In this document: in pieces, positions 56,134 through 64,000 of the stretch
How the letters are laid out: every line of letters starts with the position of its first letter
Position numbering within the stretch: the first letter of the stretch is position 1
Source: Chelatococcus composti
Lineage (GTDB): Bacteria; Pseudomonadota; Alphaproteobacteria; Rhizobiales; Beijerinckiaceae
Assembly (NCBI RefSeq): GCF_014201415.1
Contig: NZ_JACHEH010000003.1
Coordinates: 372,001 to 436,000, forward strand
Reading direction: 5' to 3'
DNA length: 64,000 nt
Translations under genes and position numbers: made by a program
The notes under the pieces: model-generated
Told to the model about the DNA's origin: nothing
Databases searched by the model: none
Seen by the model: only the letters and a program-made list of their open reading frames with translations

Positions 56134-58188
56134 ATGGATGCCAGCGGCAGAGAACGAGCGGGGCCTCGGTGCATCGCCATCGTCGGCCCCTACCAGAGTG
56201 GCAAGACCAGCCTCTTGGAGGCCTGTCTCGCGCGCATGGGAGCGATCGACCGGCAGGGGAAGGTCGCGGACCGCAACACGGTCGGGGATGCCTCGCCCGA
56301 GGCGCGGGCGCAGGGCATGAGCACCGAGCCGAACGTTGCGAGCGGTGAGTTCCTCGGCGATCGCTTCACCTTCGTCGACTGCCCCGGCTCGGTGGAATTT
56401 CTGCACGACATGCGCACTGTGCTGCCGGCCTGCGATGCGGCCGTCGTTGTCTGCGAGGCTGACGACCGCAAGGTGCCGGCGCTTGAGCTCGTCATGCGCG
56501 AGCTCGAGGAGGCGGACGTGCCGCGCTTCCTGTTCCTCAACAAGATCGACGCGGCGAGCCGGCGCGTGCGGGAGACGCTGGCGAGCCTGCAGCGCGCCTC
56601 GCGCACGCCGCTCCTGCTGCGCCAGATCCCCATCTGGAAGGACGGCATTGCCATCGGCTTCATCGACCTGGCGCTGGAGCGCGCCTTCGTCTACCGCGAA
56701 TATGCGGCGAGTGAGGTGATCGACCTGCCGTTCAGCGAGATCAGCCGCGAGAAGGAGGCGCGCTTCTCGATGCTCGAGCGGCTCGCTGACTATGACGACC
56801 AGCTGATGGAGGACCTGGTCGAGGAGATCGAGCCGCCGCGCGATCGGGTGTTCGACGACCTGTCGCGCGAGCTGCGCGACATGCATGTGGTGCCGGTGCT
56901 GATCGGCTCGGCCGAGCGGGGCAATGGCGTCACGCGCCTTCTCAAGGCGCTGCGCCACGAGGCGCCACGGCTTGCGGAGACGCGGGCGCGCCTCGGCGTG
57001 CCGGCGGATGGGCCGCCTCTCGCATTCGCGATGAAGACGAACCACACCGGCCAGGGCGGCAAGCTGACGCTGGCGCGCGTGCTGCGCGGCTCCATGTCCG
57101 AAGGCGACACCGTCGTTTCCTCGCGCGGGGGCGACGCGCGCATCGCGGGCATCGTGGATCTCAAAGGCCAGAGCCAGAACCGGCGCGCAACGGCCGGGGA
57201 GGGCGAGACCGTCGCCTTCGCGCGGCTCGATAACGTCGCGACCTCCGATGCCTTCGCTGTCGGCAAGGACAGGCCGAGCGTCATCGTCTCTGTCGCACCA
57301 CCCGATCCCGTCTTCTCGCTCGCGCTCGCCGTGCGCGACCGCAAGGACGATGTGCGGCTGACGGCGGCGCTGGCCAAGATTGCCGAGGAGGATCCCTCGC
57401 TCGCCCTCGAGCAGCGTCCCGATCTCGGCGAGCTGCGCCTGTGCGGCCAGGGCGAGATGCATCTGCGCGTTGCCGTTGCGCGGCTCGCGTCACGCTTCGG
57501 CGTCACGGTGGACGTGCGCAAGCCGCAGATCGCCTATCGCGAAACCATCCGCCATGCGGCCCAGGCCCGCGGCCGCCACAAGAAGCAGTCGGGCGGCCAC
57601 GGCCAGTTCGGCGACGTGGTGCTGCGGGTGGAGCCTCTGCCGCGCGGCTCGGGCATCGTCTTCACCGACACCATCACCGGCGGCGTCGTGCCCAAGCAGT
57701 ACATTCCCTCGGTGGAGATCGGCGTGCGCGAGGCGGCGGAGCGCGGGCCGCTCGGCTTTCCCGTCGTGGACGTGAAGGTGACGCTGACGGACGGCTCCTA
57801 CCACTCGGTCGATTCTTCGGACATGGCCTTCCGTGCCGCGGCGAAACTCGCCATGGCCGAGATGCTGCCGCAGGCCAAGCCGGTGCTGCTGGAGCCGATG
57901 CTGGCAGTGGAGATCGCCGTGCCGACGGAGGCAATGTCCAAGGCGACGGCAATCATCTCGGCGCGGCGGGGGCAGATCCTCGGCTACGACAGCCGGCCAG
58001 GCTGGCTCGGCTGGGATCTGGTGAATGCCCTGATCCCGGAGGCGGAGATGGACGACCTCATCGTCGAGCTGCGTTCGGCGACCGCGGGCGTCGGCAGCTT
58101 CTCGGCCCGTTTCGACCATCTCGCGGAACTGAGCGGCAAGCCGGCTGACCAGGTCGTCACAGCCCGCGCAGCGGCCGCGAGTGCCTGA
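56134..58188 (+). CDS. elongation factor G-like GTPase with altered active site
   Basis: 684 residues with all five EF-G domains. G1 is GPYQSGKT (18-25), G3 is DCPGS (82-86) and G4 is NKID (136-139). Domain IV carries HKKQSGGHGQFGDV. Two positions differ from translational EF-G: the switch I motif RGITI is QGMST (60-64), and the catalytic histidine after DxPG (DTPGH in EF-G) is serine 86. Alphaproteobacteria often carry such a second EF-G-like protein. Its ribosome role is unknown and it may be a slow or non-hydrolysing GTPase. AGGGAGAG lies 7 nt before the ATG. Confidence 0.9.
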   Translation: MDASGRERAGPRCIAIVGPYQSGKTSLLEACLARMGAIDRQGKVADRNTVGDASPEARAQGMSTEPNVASGEFLGDRFTFVDCPGSVEFLHDMRTVLPACDAAVVVCEADDRKVPALELVMRELEEADVPRFLFLNKIDAASRRVRETLASLQRASRTPLLLRQIPIWKDGIAIGFIDLALERAFVYREYAASEVIDLPFSEISREKEARFSMLERLADYDDQLMEDLVEEIEPPRDRVFDDLSRELRDMHVVPVLIGSAERGNGVTRLLKALRHEAPRLAETRARLGVPADGPPLAFAMKTNHTGQGGKLTLARVLRGSMSEGDTVVSSRGGDARIAGIVDLKGQSQNRRATAGEGETVAFARLDNVATSDAFAVGKDRPSVIVSVAPPDPVFSLALAVRDRKDDVRLTAALAKIAEEDPSLALEQRPDLGELRLCGQGEMHLRVAVARLASRFGVTVDVRKPQIAYRETIRHAAQARGRHKKQSGGHGQFGDVVLRVEPLPRGSGIVFTDTITGGVVPKQYIPSVEIGVREAAERGPLGFPVVDVKVTLTDGSYHSVDSSDMAFRAAAKLAMAEMLPQAKPVLLEPMLAVEIAVPTEAMSKATAIISARRGQILGYDSRPGWLGWDLVNALIPEAEMDDLIVELRSATAGVGSFSARFDHLAELSGKPADQVVTARAAAASA

Positions 58189-58434
58189 GGGGCCCTCGCG
58201 CCGCCGTCTCCCGCCCTCGTCGCCGGCGCGAATGGGCGGGAGATGATTCTCCCCGTTTTGCGCCGTTCCCGTGCCGCCCCGCTTGCGAAGCGCGGCCGGG
58301 AAGGACGCTGCATGCGCTTTCATGTGGTCAATCGGGCGGCGAAACCCGCTTCTATCGACAGTTTTTCCCTGCTGAATGACAATGCACCCAGAGCCGGCAG
58401 AACCGGCCGGAAGAGCGAGGGGAGGCAGTTCATC

Positions 58435-60165
58435 ATGGTGGGGGCGAGCGAGGCGCGGCACGGGACCGACGAGCAGCTGATGGCGAAGCGGCCGTGGTTG
58501 CGGTCCTACCCGCCGACGGTTGCGGCCGAGATCGACACCAGCCAGCTCGGCACGCTCGCCGATCTCTTCTATGATGCGACGCGCGACTTTGCCGAGCGGC
58601 CTGCCTTCGAGAGCTTCGGCAAGCAGGTTTCCTACGCCGACCTGCACAGTGCTGCCGAAGCCGTGGCCTCCTGGCTGCAGGCGCGGGGCATCAACAAGAG
58701 TGATCGCGTCGCCCTCATGATGCCGAACGTGCTCGCTTATCCGGCGGCCCTGTTCGGCGTCCTCATCGCCGGCTGCACGGTGGTCAACGTCAATCCGCTC
58801 TACACGTCGCGGGAACTCGCCCATCAGGTGAACGACGCCGGCGCGCGCGTACTCGTCGTCCTGGAGAACTTCGCCCACACGGTGGCCGAGGCGCTGCCGC
58901 AGATGAAGCTTGACCATGTGGTTATCGCCACGCCCGGCGACCTGATGGGCCTCAAGGGCACCATCGTCAATCTCGTGTCGCGGCACGTGAAGAAGGCAGT
59001 GAAGCCTTACAACATTCCCGGCGCCGTGCGCTTCAGCGCCGTTCTTGCCGAGGGGCGGCGGCGGGCGCCCGACCCGGTGGCCCTCACGCTGCAGGATGTC
59101 GCCTTCCTGCAGTACACGGGCGGGACGACCGGTATCGCCAAGGGGGCCGTGCTCACCCACGGCAACATCGCCGCCAACGTCGCGCAGATGAAGGCGTGGC
59201 TGGAGGGCTGGGTGAAGACGGACGGGAGCCGCCACGTCATGGTGACGGCGCTGCCGCTCTACCACATCTTCTCCCTCACCGTGTGCTGCATGATGATGAT
59301 GCGCATCGGCGCCTGTGGCCTGCTCATCGCCAATCCGCGCGACATTCCCGGTTTTGTGAAGACGCTGAAGTCGCGCCCTTTCACCATGATCAGCGGCGTC
59401 AACACGCTCTACAACGCGCTCGCAAACCATGAGGGCATCCGCGAGGTCGACTTCTCGCGCGTGCAGCTGTGCGTGGCGGGCGGCATGGCCACCCAGGCGG
59501 CCGTCGCCAGACGGTGGAAGGACATCACCGGCAAGCCGATCATCGAGGGTTACGGCCTCTCCGAGACGTCGCCTGTCGTCTGCGCCAACCGACTCGACAT
59601 CGAGGAGTTCACCGGCACCATCGGCTATCCTCTGCCGTCGACGGATGTCGCCATCCGCAGCGCCGACAACACCGACGTGCCCTTCGGCGAGGTGGGGGAG
59701 CTGTGCGTGCGCGGGCCGCAGGTCATGGCGGGCTACTGGCAGCGCCCGGACGAGACCGCGAGGGCGATGACGGCGGACGGTTATTTCCGCACCGGCGACC
59801 TCGCCGTGGAGACGGAGGAGGGTGCCTTCCGCATTGTCGACCGCATGAAGGACATGGTGCTCGTCTCCGGGTTCAACGTCTATCCCAACGAAGTCGAGGA
59901 CGTGCTGGTTCGCCATCCGAAGGTGCTCGAGGTGGCGGTTGTCGGGCAGCCGGACGAGCATTCGGGTGAGGCGGTGGTGGCCTATGTCGTGAAGCGGGAC
60001 CTGAGCCTGACGGAGGACGAGCTGCGCGCCTTCGCGCGCGAGAACCTCACGTCCTACAAGGTGCCGCGGCGCATCGTGTTCCGGGACACGCTGCCCAAGA
60101 CCAATGTGGGCAAGGTGCTGCGCCGGGCGCTGCGGGAAGGGGCCGGGCAGGACGGCGCCGCCTGA
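58435..60165 (+). CDS. fadD: long-chain fatty-acid-CoA ligase (FadD type)
   Basis: 576 residues of the acyl-adenylate-forming family. The AMP-binding P-loop YTGGTTGIAKGAVLTH lies near 220-235, then GYGLSETSP near 370 and the hinge motif RTGDLAVETEEGAFRIVDRMKDM near 455. Typical length for FadD, which activates fatty acids to acyl-CoA at the membrane. The ATG at 58435 follows GGGGAGG; an upstream frame is open to 58243 but lacks conserved sequence. The 246-nt interval upstream (58189-58434) holds no other gene. Confidence 0.92.
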   Translation: MVGASEARHGTDEQLMAKRPWLRSYPPTVAAEIDTSQLGTLADLFYDATRDFAERPAFESFGKQVSYADLHSAAEAVASWLQARGINKSDRVALMMPNVLAYPAALFGVLIAGCTVVNVNPLYTSRELAHQVNDAGARVLVVLENFAHTVAEALPQMKLDHVVIATPGDLMGLKGTIVNLVSRHVKKAVKPYNIPGAVRFSAVLAEGRRRAPDPVALTLQDVAFLQYTGGTTGIAKGAVLTHGNIAANVAQMKAWLEGWVKTDGSRHVMVTALPLYHIFSLTVCCMMMMRIGACGLLIANPRDIPGFVKTLKSRPFTMISGVNTLYNALANHEGIREVDFSRVQLCVAGGMATQAAVARRWKDITGKPIIEGYGLSETSPVVCANRLDIEEFTGTIGYPLPSTDVAIRSADNTDVPFGEVGELCVRGPQVMAGYWQRPDETARAMTADGYFRTGDLAVETEEGAFRIVDRMKDMVLVSGFNVYPNEVEDVLVRHPKVLEVAVVGQPDEHSGEAVVAYVVKRDLSLTEDELRAFARENLTSYKVPRRIVFRDTLPKTNVGKVLRRALREGAGQDGAA

Positions 60166-60253
60166 AGGTCGCTCCCGAAGGCGTGAGTTGTCGCCGGCCG
60201 CGGGCGGTTCTACCCCTTTGCAGGGCGGGCGGACCTGCCACGGGAGCGCACCC

Positions 60254-61201
60254 ATGCTGATCAGGACACCACCCGGCTGGCTCCTGCCGGAAGCCGCAGC
60301 GACACCCGAAGCCGTCTTCTTCGACCGTCGCGCCTTCCTGGCAGGCGTCGCAGGACTCGCTATCGAGGGCGCCTTCCGCCCCGCGCGGGCACAGGATGCG
60401 CCCGCCGGGCCGTATCCGGCGCCGCGCAACGAGCGGCTCGTGCTCGACCGGGGCGTGACGCCGGAGGAGATCAGCACCGCCTACAACAATTTCTACGAGT
60501 TCGGATCCCACAAGCGCGTGGCAGCCGGGGCCGCGGCGCTGGCGACCGATCCGTGGACCATCAGGGTCGACGGGCTCGTCGAGCGGCCCTTCGAGATCGG
60601 CGTCGAGGAGCTCCTGCGGACCATGCCGCTGGAGGAGCGGCTCTATCGGCACCGCTGCGTCGAGGCCTGGGCCATGGCCGTGCCGTGGACGGGGTTCGCG
60701 CTTTCCGCCCTCGTCGAGCGCGCGCGGCCGCTTGGTTCGGCGAAATATGTCGTGATGCAGAGCTTCCACAACCCGAAGGTCGCCCCGGGCCAGCGGCAGA
60801 CGTGGTATCCGTGGCCCTATACCGAGGGACTGACCATGGCCGAGGCGACGAATGAGCTCGCCTTTCTCGTCACCGGCGCCTACGGCAAGCCGTTGCCGAA
60901 GGTCATGGGCGCGCCCTTGAGGCTGGCGGTGCCGTGGAAATACGGCTTCAAGTCCATCAAGTCGATCAACCGCATCTCCTTCTCCGAAACCCGGCCGACG
61001 AGCTTCTGGCAGGCGCTGCAACCCTCCGAATACGGGTTCTGGGCGAATGTGAACCCGGCGGTGCCGCATCCGCGCTGGAGCCAGGCGGCGGAGGAGATGA
61101 TCGGCACAGGCGAGATGTTCCGCACGCAGATCTACAACGGCTATGGCGAGTTCGTTGCCCACCTTTACAGCGGCCTCGAGGGGGAACCGCTGTTCATTTA
61201 G
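60254..61201 (+). CDS. msrP: protein-methionine-sulfoxide reductase catalytic subunit
   Basis: 315 residues with a twin-arginine signal (RRAFLAG at about 25-31, cleavage near RPARAQ). The molybdenum-binding oxidoreductase domain includes the cofactor-ligand cysteine C135 in RHRCVEAWAMAVPW and the late KYGFKSIKSI block. MsrP (YedY) repairs oxidised methionines in periplasmic proteins using electrons from the haem b partner MsrQ. No msrQ gene is next to it in this window, which is unusual because the two are often adjacent. Confidence 0.93.
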   Translation: MLIRTPPGWLLPEAAATPEAVFFDRRAFLAGVAGLAIEGAFRPARAQDAPAGPYPAPRNERLVLDRGVTPEEISTAYNNFYEFGSHKRVAAGAAALATDPWTIRVDGLVERPFEIGVEELLRTMPLEERLYRHRCVEAWAMAVPWTGFALSALVERARPLGSAKYVVMQSFHNPKVAPGQRQTWYPWPYTEGLTMAEATNELAFLVTGAYGKPLPKVMGAPLRLAVPWKYGFKSIKSINRISFSETRPTSFWQALQPSEYGFWANVNPAVPHPRWSQAAEEMIGTGEMFRTQIYNGYGEFVAHLYSGLEGEPLFI

Positions 61202-61262
61202 CCAGGTCGGCCCCGGGCCTGCGCCTGAGAGATGTCTGCCCGCCATCGGGCAGGGCGCGGCG

Positions 61263-61392
61263 AAAAAAAGGCCGGGTTCCTCAAGGAACCCGGCCTGAAG
61301 TCATGTCCGACCGAAGTCGGAACACTTCCAGAGGGGAACGGCCGAAATGGGCTCTACGCCGGGAGGAGGTGCGGAGCCCATCGCCTTCAGCC
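61263..61392 (-). ncRNA. anti-Shine-Dalgarno small RNA, alpha-r14-like, copy 1
   Basis: A transcript of about 130 nt read on the minus strand. The predicted 5' end is about 61392. Hairpin 1 has 8-bp arms (61374-61381 with 61347-61354) and presents CCUCCUCCC in its loop (61361-61369 minus). Hairpin 2 is UCCGAC-UUCG-GUCGGA (61306-61321). The 3' end is an intrinsic terminator: 11-bp stem GGCCGGGTTCC / GGAACCCGGCC followed by seven U. The CCUCCUCCC loop and three-hairpin plan match the rhizobial alpha-r14 family (Smr14C/NfeR1), which base-pairs with mRNA ribosome-binding sites. Copy 2 differs by compensatory changes. Confidence 0.85.
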
Positions 61393-61398
61393 GCGGGG

Positions 61399-61427
61399 GA
61401 TATGGGGCCTCGCCCGTTTTTTCGCAA
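61399..61427 (-). promoter_or_regulatory. promoter of small RNA copy 1
   Basis: On the minus strand, TTGCGA (61422-61427), a 17-nt spacer, then CATATC (61399-61404). The predicted start is about 61392. The copy-2 promoter has the same 17-nt spacing with related hexamers. Confidence 0.7.
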
Positions 61428-61512
61428 TGCAAAACTCGGCATGACAGCCATGCATTCTGCGTTGACATCGTCCACAGGCGCGACGGACGAAGCACACGTT
61501 GCAAATGCCAAG

Positions 61513-61641
61513 AAAAAAAGGCCGGGTTCTCGAAGAACCCGGCCTAAAGTCATGTCCGATCTACATCGGAACACTTCCAGAGGGGAACGGCCGAAATGGG
61601 CTCTACGCCGGGAGGAGGTGCGGAGCCCATCGCCTTCAGCC
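61513..61641 (-). ncRNA. anti-Shine-Dalgarno small RNA, alpha-r14-like, copy 2
   Basis: A second transcript of about 129 nt with the same three-hairpin plan. CCUCCUCCC is in the hairpin-1 loop (61600-61608 minus; stem arms 61623-61630 and 61586-61593). Hairpin 2 is UCCGAU-GUAG-AUCGGA (61555-61570): the closing pair is U-A where copy 1 has C-G. The terminator stem is GGCCGGGTTCT / AGAACCCGGCC (61520 onward), again with a compensatory pair swap against copy 1, followed by seven U. Apart from loops and these pairs the two copies are nearly identical. Confidence 0.85.
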
Positions 61642-61647
61642 ACGACT

Positions 61648-61676
61648 GATATCGGCCTTTTTCTGCCTTTTTGCAA
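61648..61676 (-). promoter_or_regulatory. promoter of small RNA copy 2
   Basis: On the minus strand, TTGCAA (61671-61676), a 17-nt spacer, then GATATC (61648-61653). The predicted start is about 61641. Confidence 0.7.
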
Positions 61677-61681
61677 TGCAA

Positions 61682-61714
61682 CATGCGGCATGTCTGCTAT
61701 GCAGGTGCCGCATG
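61682..61714. repeat. 9-bp inverted repeat between lysR and the small RNA promoter
   Basis: Arms CATGCGGCA and TGCCGCATG separated by 15 nt, just upstream of the -35 of small RNA copy 2 and 66 nt after the LysR stop. It could be a regulator site for the small RNA promoter or the end of the lysR transcript; there is no T run. Copy 1 has no equivalent repeat. Confidence 0.6.
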
Positions 61715-61779
61715 TTTGGGCAGGCTGTGCGTCACAATTCTGCTTCAAACGCTTGAGTATATCAGAGGTCCACTAGGGC

Positions 61780-62670
61780 TCAGTAGGTCCAGCGCTGGGC
61801 CTTGCTGATCAGGAAGTCGCGGAAGACCTGCACCCGCGCGACGTTTTTCATCTCTTCCGGATAGACGAGATAGCTCTCCAGCGAGGGCATTTCGACGTCG
61901 GTGAGGATCTGCACCAGACCAAGCCCGGGCTCGACGATGTAATCGGGCAGCACAGCGATGCCCGCCCCGCGCTCGACTGCCTTCTTCAGCGCCGTGATAT
62001 TGTTGACAACGAGATGATAGGGGCGCGGATCCTTTGGATCGCGACCCGCCGTGGCCAGCCAATGCACCGCCAGCAGGTAGTGCGGCATAGAGCCGCCAAA
62101 CGACAGGATGCGGTGGTTGTCCAGGTCCACCAGCTTCTCCGGCTGGCCGAAGCGCTTGAGATATTCGGTGGATGCATAGACGTGAAAATGCACCGTGAAC
62201 AGGCGGCGCTGGATGAGGTCGCCCTGTACCGGCTGGCGCAGGCGGATGGCGACGTCGGCCTGGCGCATGGACAGGTCGAGTTCCTCGTCGGAGAGGATGA
62301 GCTCCACACGCACGTCAGGGTAATGGTCCAGGAACTCGCCGATCCGCGGCGTCAGCCAGTTGGTGCCGAGGCCGAGCGTCGTCGTCACGCGCAGGGTGCC
62401 TGAGGGGCGCTCGCGCGATTCGGCGAGACGGGCGCGCGTCGCATCGAGTCGCATGGTCATGTCGCGCGCGGCGCGGAAGAGCAGCTCGCCCTGCTCGGTC
62501 AGTATGAGCCCGCGGGCGTGGCGGTGAAATAACGGGGCTTTCAGCTCTCGCTCGAGCGCGCTGACCTGTCGGCTGACTGCCGACTGGCTCAGCCCGAGGT
62601 CATCGCCGGCGCGCGTGAAGCTGCCCGCCTCAGCGACAGTGTAAAAAATCCTGATCTTGTCCCAATCCAC
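61780..62670 (-). CDS. LysR-family transcriptional regulator
   Basis: 296 residues. The N-terminal helix-turn-helix is clear (IRIFYTVAEAGSFTRAGDDLGLSQSAVSRQVSALERELK at about 5-43) and the periplasmic-binding-like effector domain follows from about 90. Length is normal. The start is GTG. In Alphaproteobacteria a LysR gene next to trxB is a recurrent order, but the target is unknown. It transcribes toward the small RNA cluster and lies 75 nt after trxB on the same strand. Confidence 0.92.
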   Translation of the reverse strand: MDWDKIRIFYTVAEAGSFTRAGDDLGLSQSAVSRQVSALERELKAPLFHRHARGLILTEQGELLFRAARDMTMRLDATRARLAESRERPSGTLRVTTTLGLGTNWLTPRIGEFLDHYPDVRVELILSDEELDLSMRQADVAIRLRQPVQGDLIQRRLFTVHFHVYASTEYLKRFGQPEKLVDLDNHRILSFGGSMPHYLLAVHWLATAGRDPKDPRPYHLVVNNITALKKAVERGAGIAVLPDYIVEPGLGLVQILTDVEMPSLESYLVYPEEMKNVARVQVFRDFLISKAQRWTY

Positions 62671-62745
62671 GGCCGCCCCCGCTGGCCTTTCCTGCCTGTT
62701 GTGCTGGCAGCGCCCGCAGGTTGCTGCCAGCCGATTCTCCGCTAA

Positions 62746-64000
<1,255 letters not shown>

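Noticed and set aside
57490-60477. A 995-codon minus-strand frame over the EF-G-like and FadD genes.
   Set aside because: It is a high-GC shadow with no recognisable domain, while both plus-strand genes have complete family motifs.
61281-61756. Overlapping short frames that encode repeated peptides in the small RNA region.
   Set aside because: The repetition is explained by the duplicated RNA genes. The variation between copies follows base pairing in stems, not codon positions.

Overview
The window is a stretch of high-GC chromosome from an alphaproteobacterium, most probably of the order Hyphomicrobiales (Rhizobiales). The evidence is the gene content and order: a lgt-midA-pgeF operon, petABC, an AAA/DUF58/DUF4159 cluster, DUF1285, DUF6111, DUF992, extensin-like and Omp25/31-like proteins, a UvrB with a long N-terminal extension, and two small RNAs carrying an anti-Shine-Dalgarno motif of the kind known from rhizobia. 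No rRNA, tRNA, CRISPR array, prophage or insertion sequence was seen. Most of the window is ordinary core chromosome with short gaps and many 4-nt ATGA/GTGA start-stop overlaps.

Layout. Positions 1-6.8 kb: a minus-strand operon of a MoxR-type AAA ATPase, a DUF58 protein, a BatA/DUF4159 membrane protein and a second vWA-like membrane protein cut by the left edge. 6.9-10.1 kb: plus-strand DUF1285, CoA pyrophosphatase, DUF6111 and CCA-adding enzyme, then a small unknown. 10.3-11.8 kb: hemF and trmL (minus). 12.0-15.5 kb: petABC, a terminator, and apt. 15.5-20.1 kb (minus): an MscS channel, a two-domain MaoC protein, endonuclease V and UbiK. 20.1-23.9 kb: a short tandem repeat, lgt-midA-pgeF, and a convergent glycosyltransferase. 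24-28 kb: a beta-barrel outer-membrane protein with its own terminator, then GST, RlmJ, RNase T2 and a secreted unknown (minus).

28.0-36.4 kb is the most distinctive metabolic block. A TRAP transporter operon (dctP-dctQ-dctM plus a MarR-like regulator) runs leftward. Divergent from it are a 5-oxoprolinase-type HyuA-HyuB fusion and a DapB-like reductase that lacks the catalytic histidine pair. A perfect 17-bp palindrome overlaps the -35 box of the TRAP promoter. I infer a regulated uptake and catabolic unit for an unknown organic acid or lactam.

36.4-42 kb holds envelope genes: an extensin-like lipoprotein, a 29-residue membrane peptide, three small cysteine-containing secreted proteins (two are tandem paralogues), a Tim44-like protein and an MltB-type transglycosylase. 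42-53 kb holds chrA, an FMN reductase, uvrB, a methyltransferase, a SemiSWEET, DUF486, a PQQ-type sugar dehydrogenase, an aspartate aminotransferase and DUF992. 53.2-56 kb is an ABC importer of the nitrate/sulfonate/taurine type. 56-61.2 kb holds an EF-G-like GTPase with an altered active site, a FadD-type ligase and MsrP.

61.2-61.7 kb carries the strongest non-coding signal: two tandem minus-strand small RNA genes of about 130 nt. Each has a sigma-70-type promoter with a 17-nt spacer, a hairpin presenting CCUCCUCCC in its loop, a second hairpin and an intrinsic terminator. The two copies differ by compensatory changes in two stems. They resemble the alpha-r14 (NfeR1/Smr14C) family. LysR and trxB genes follow, and a partial unknown gene reaches the right edge.
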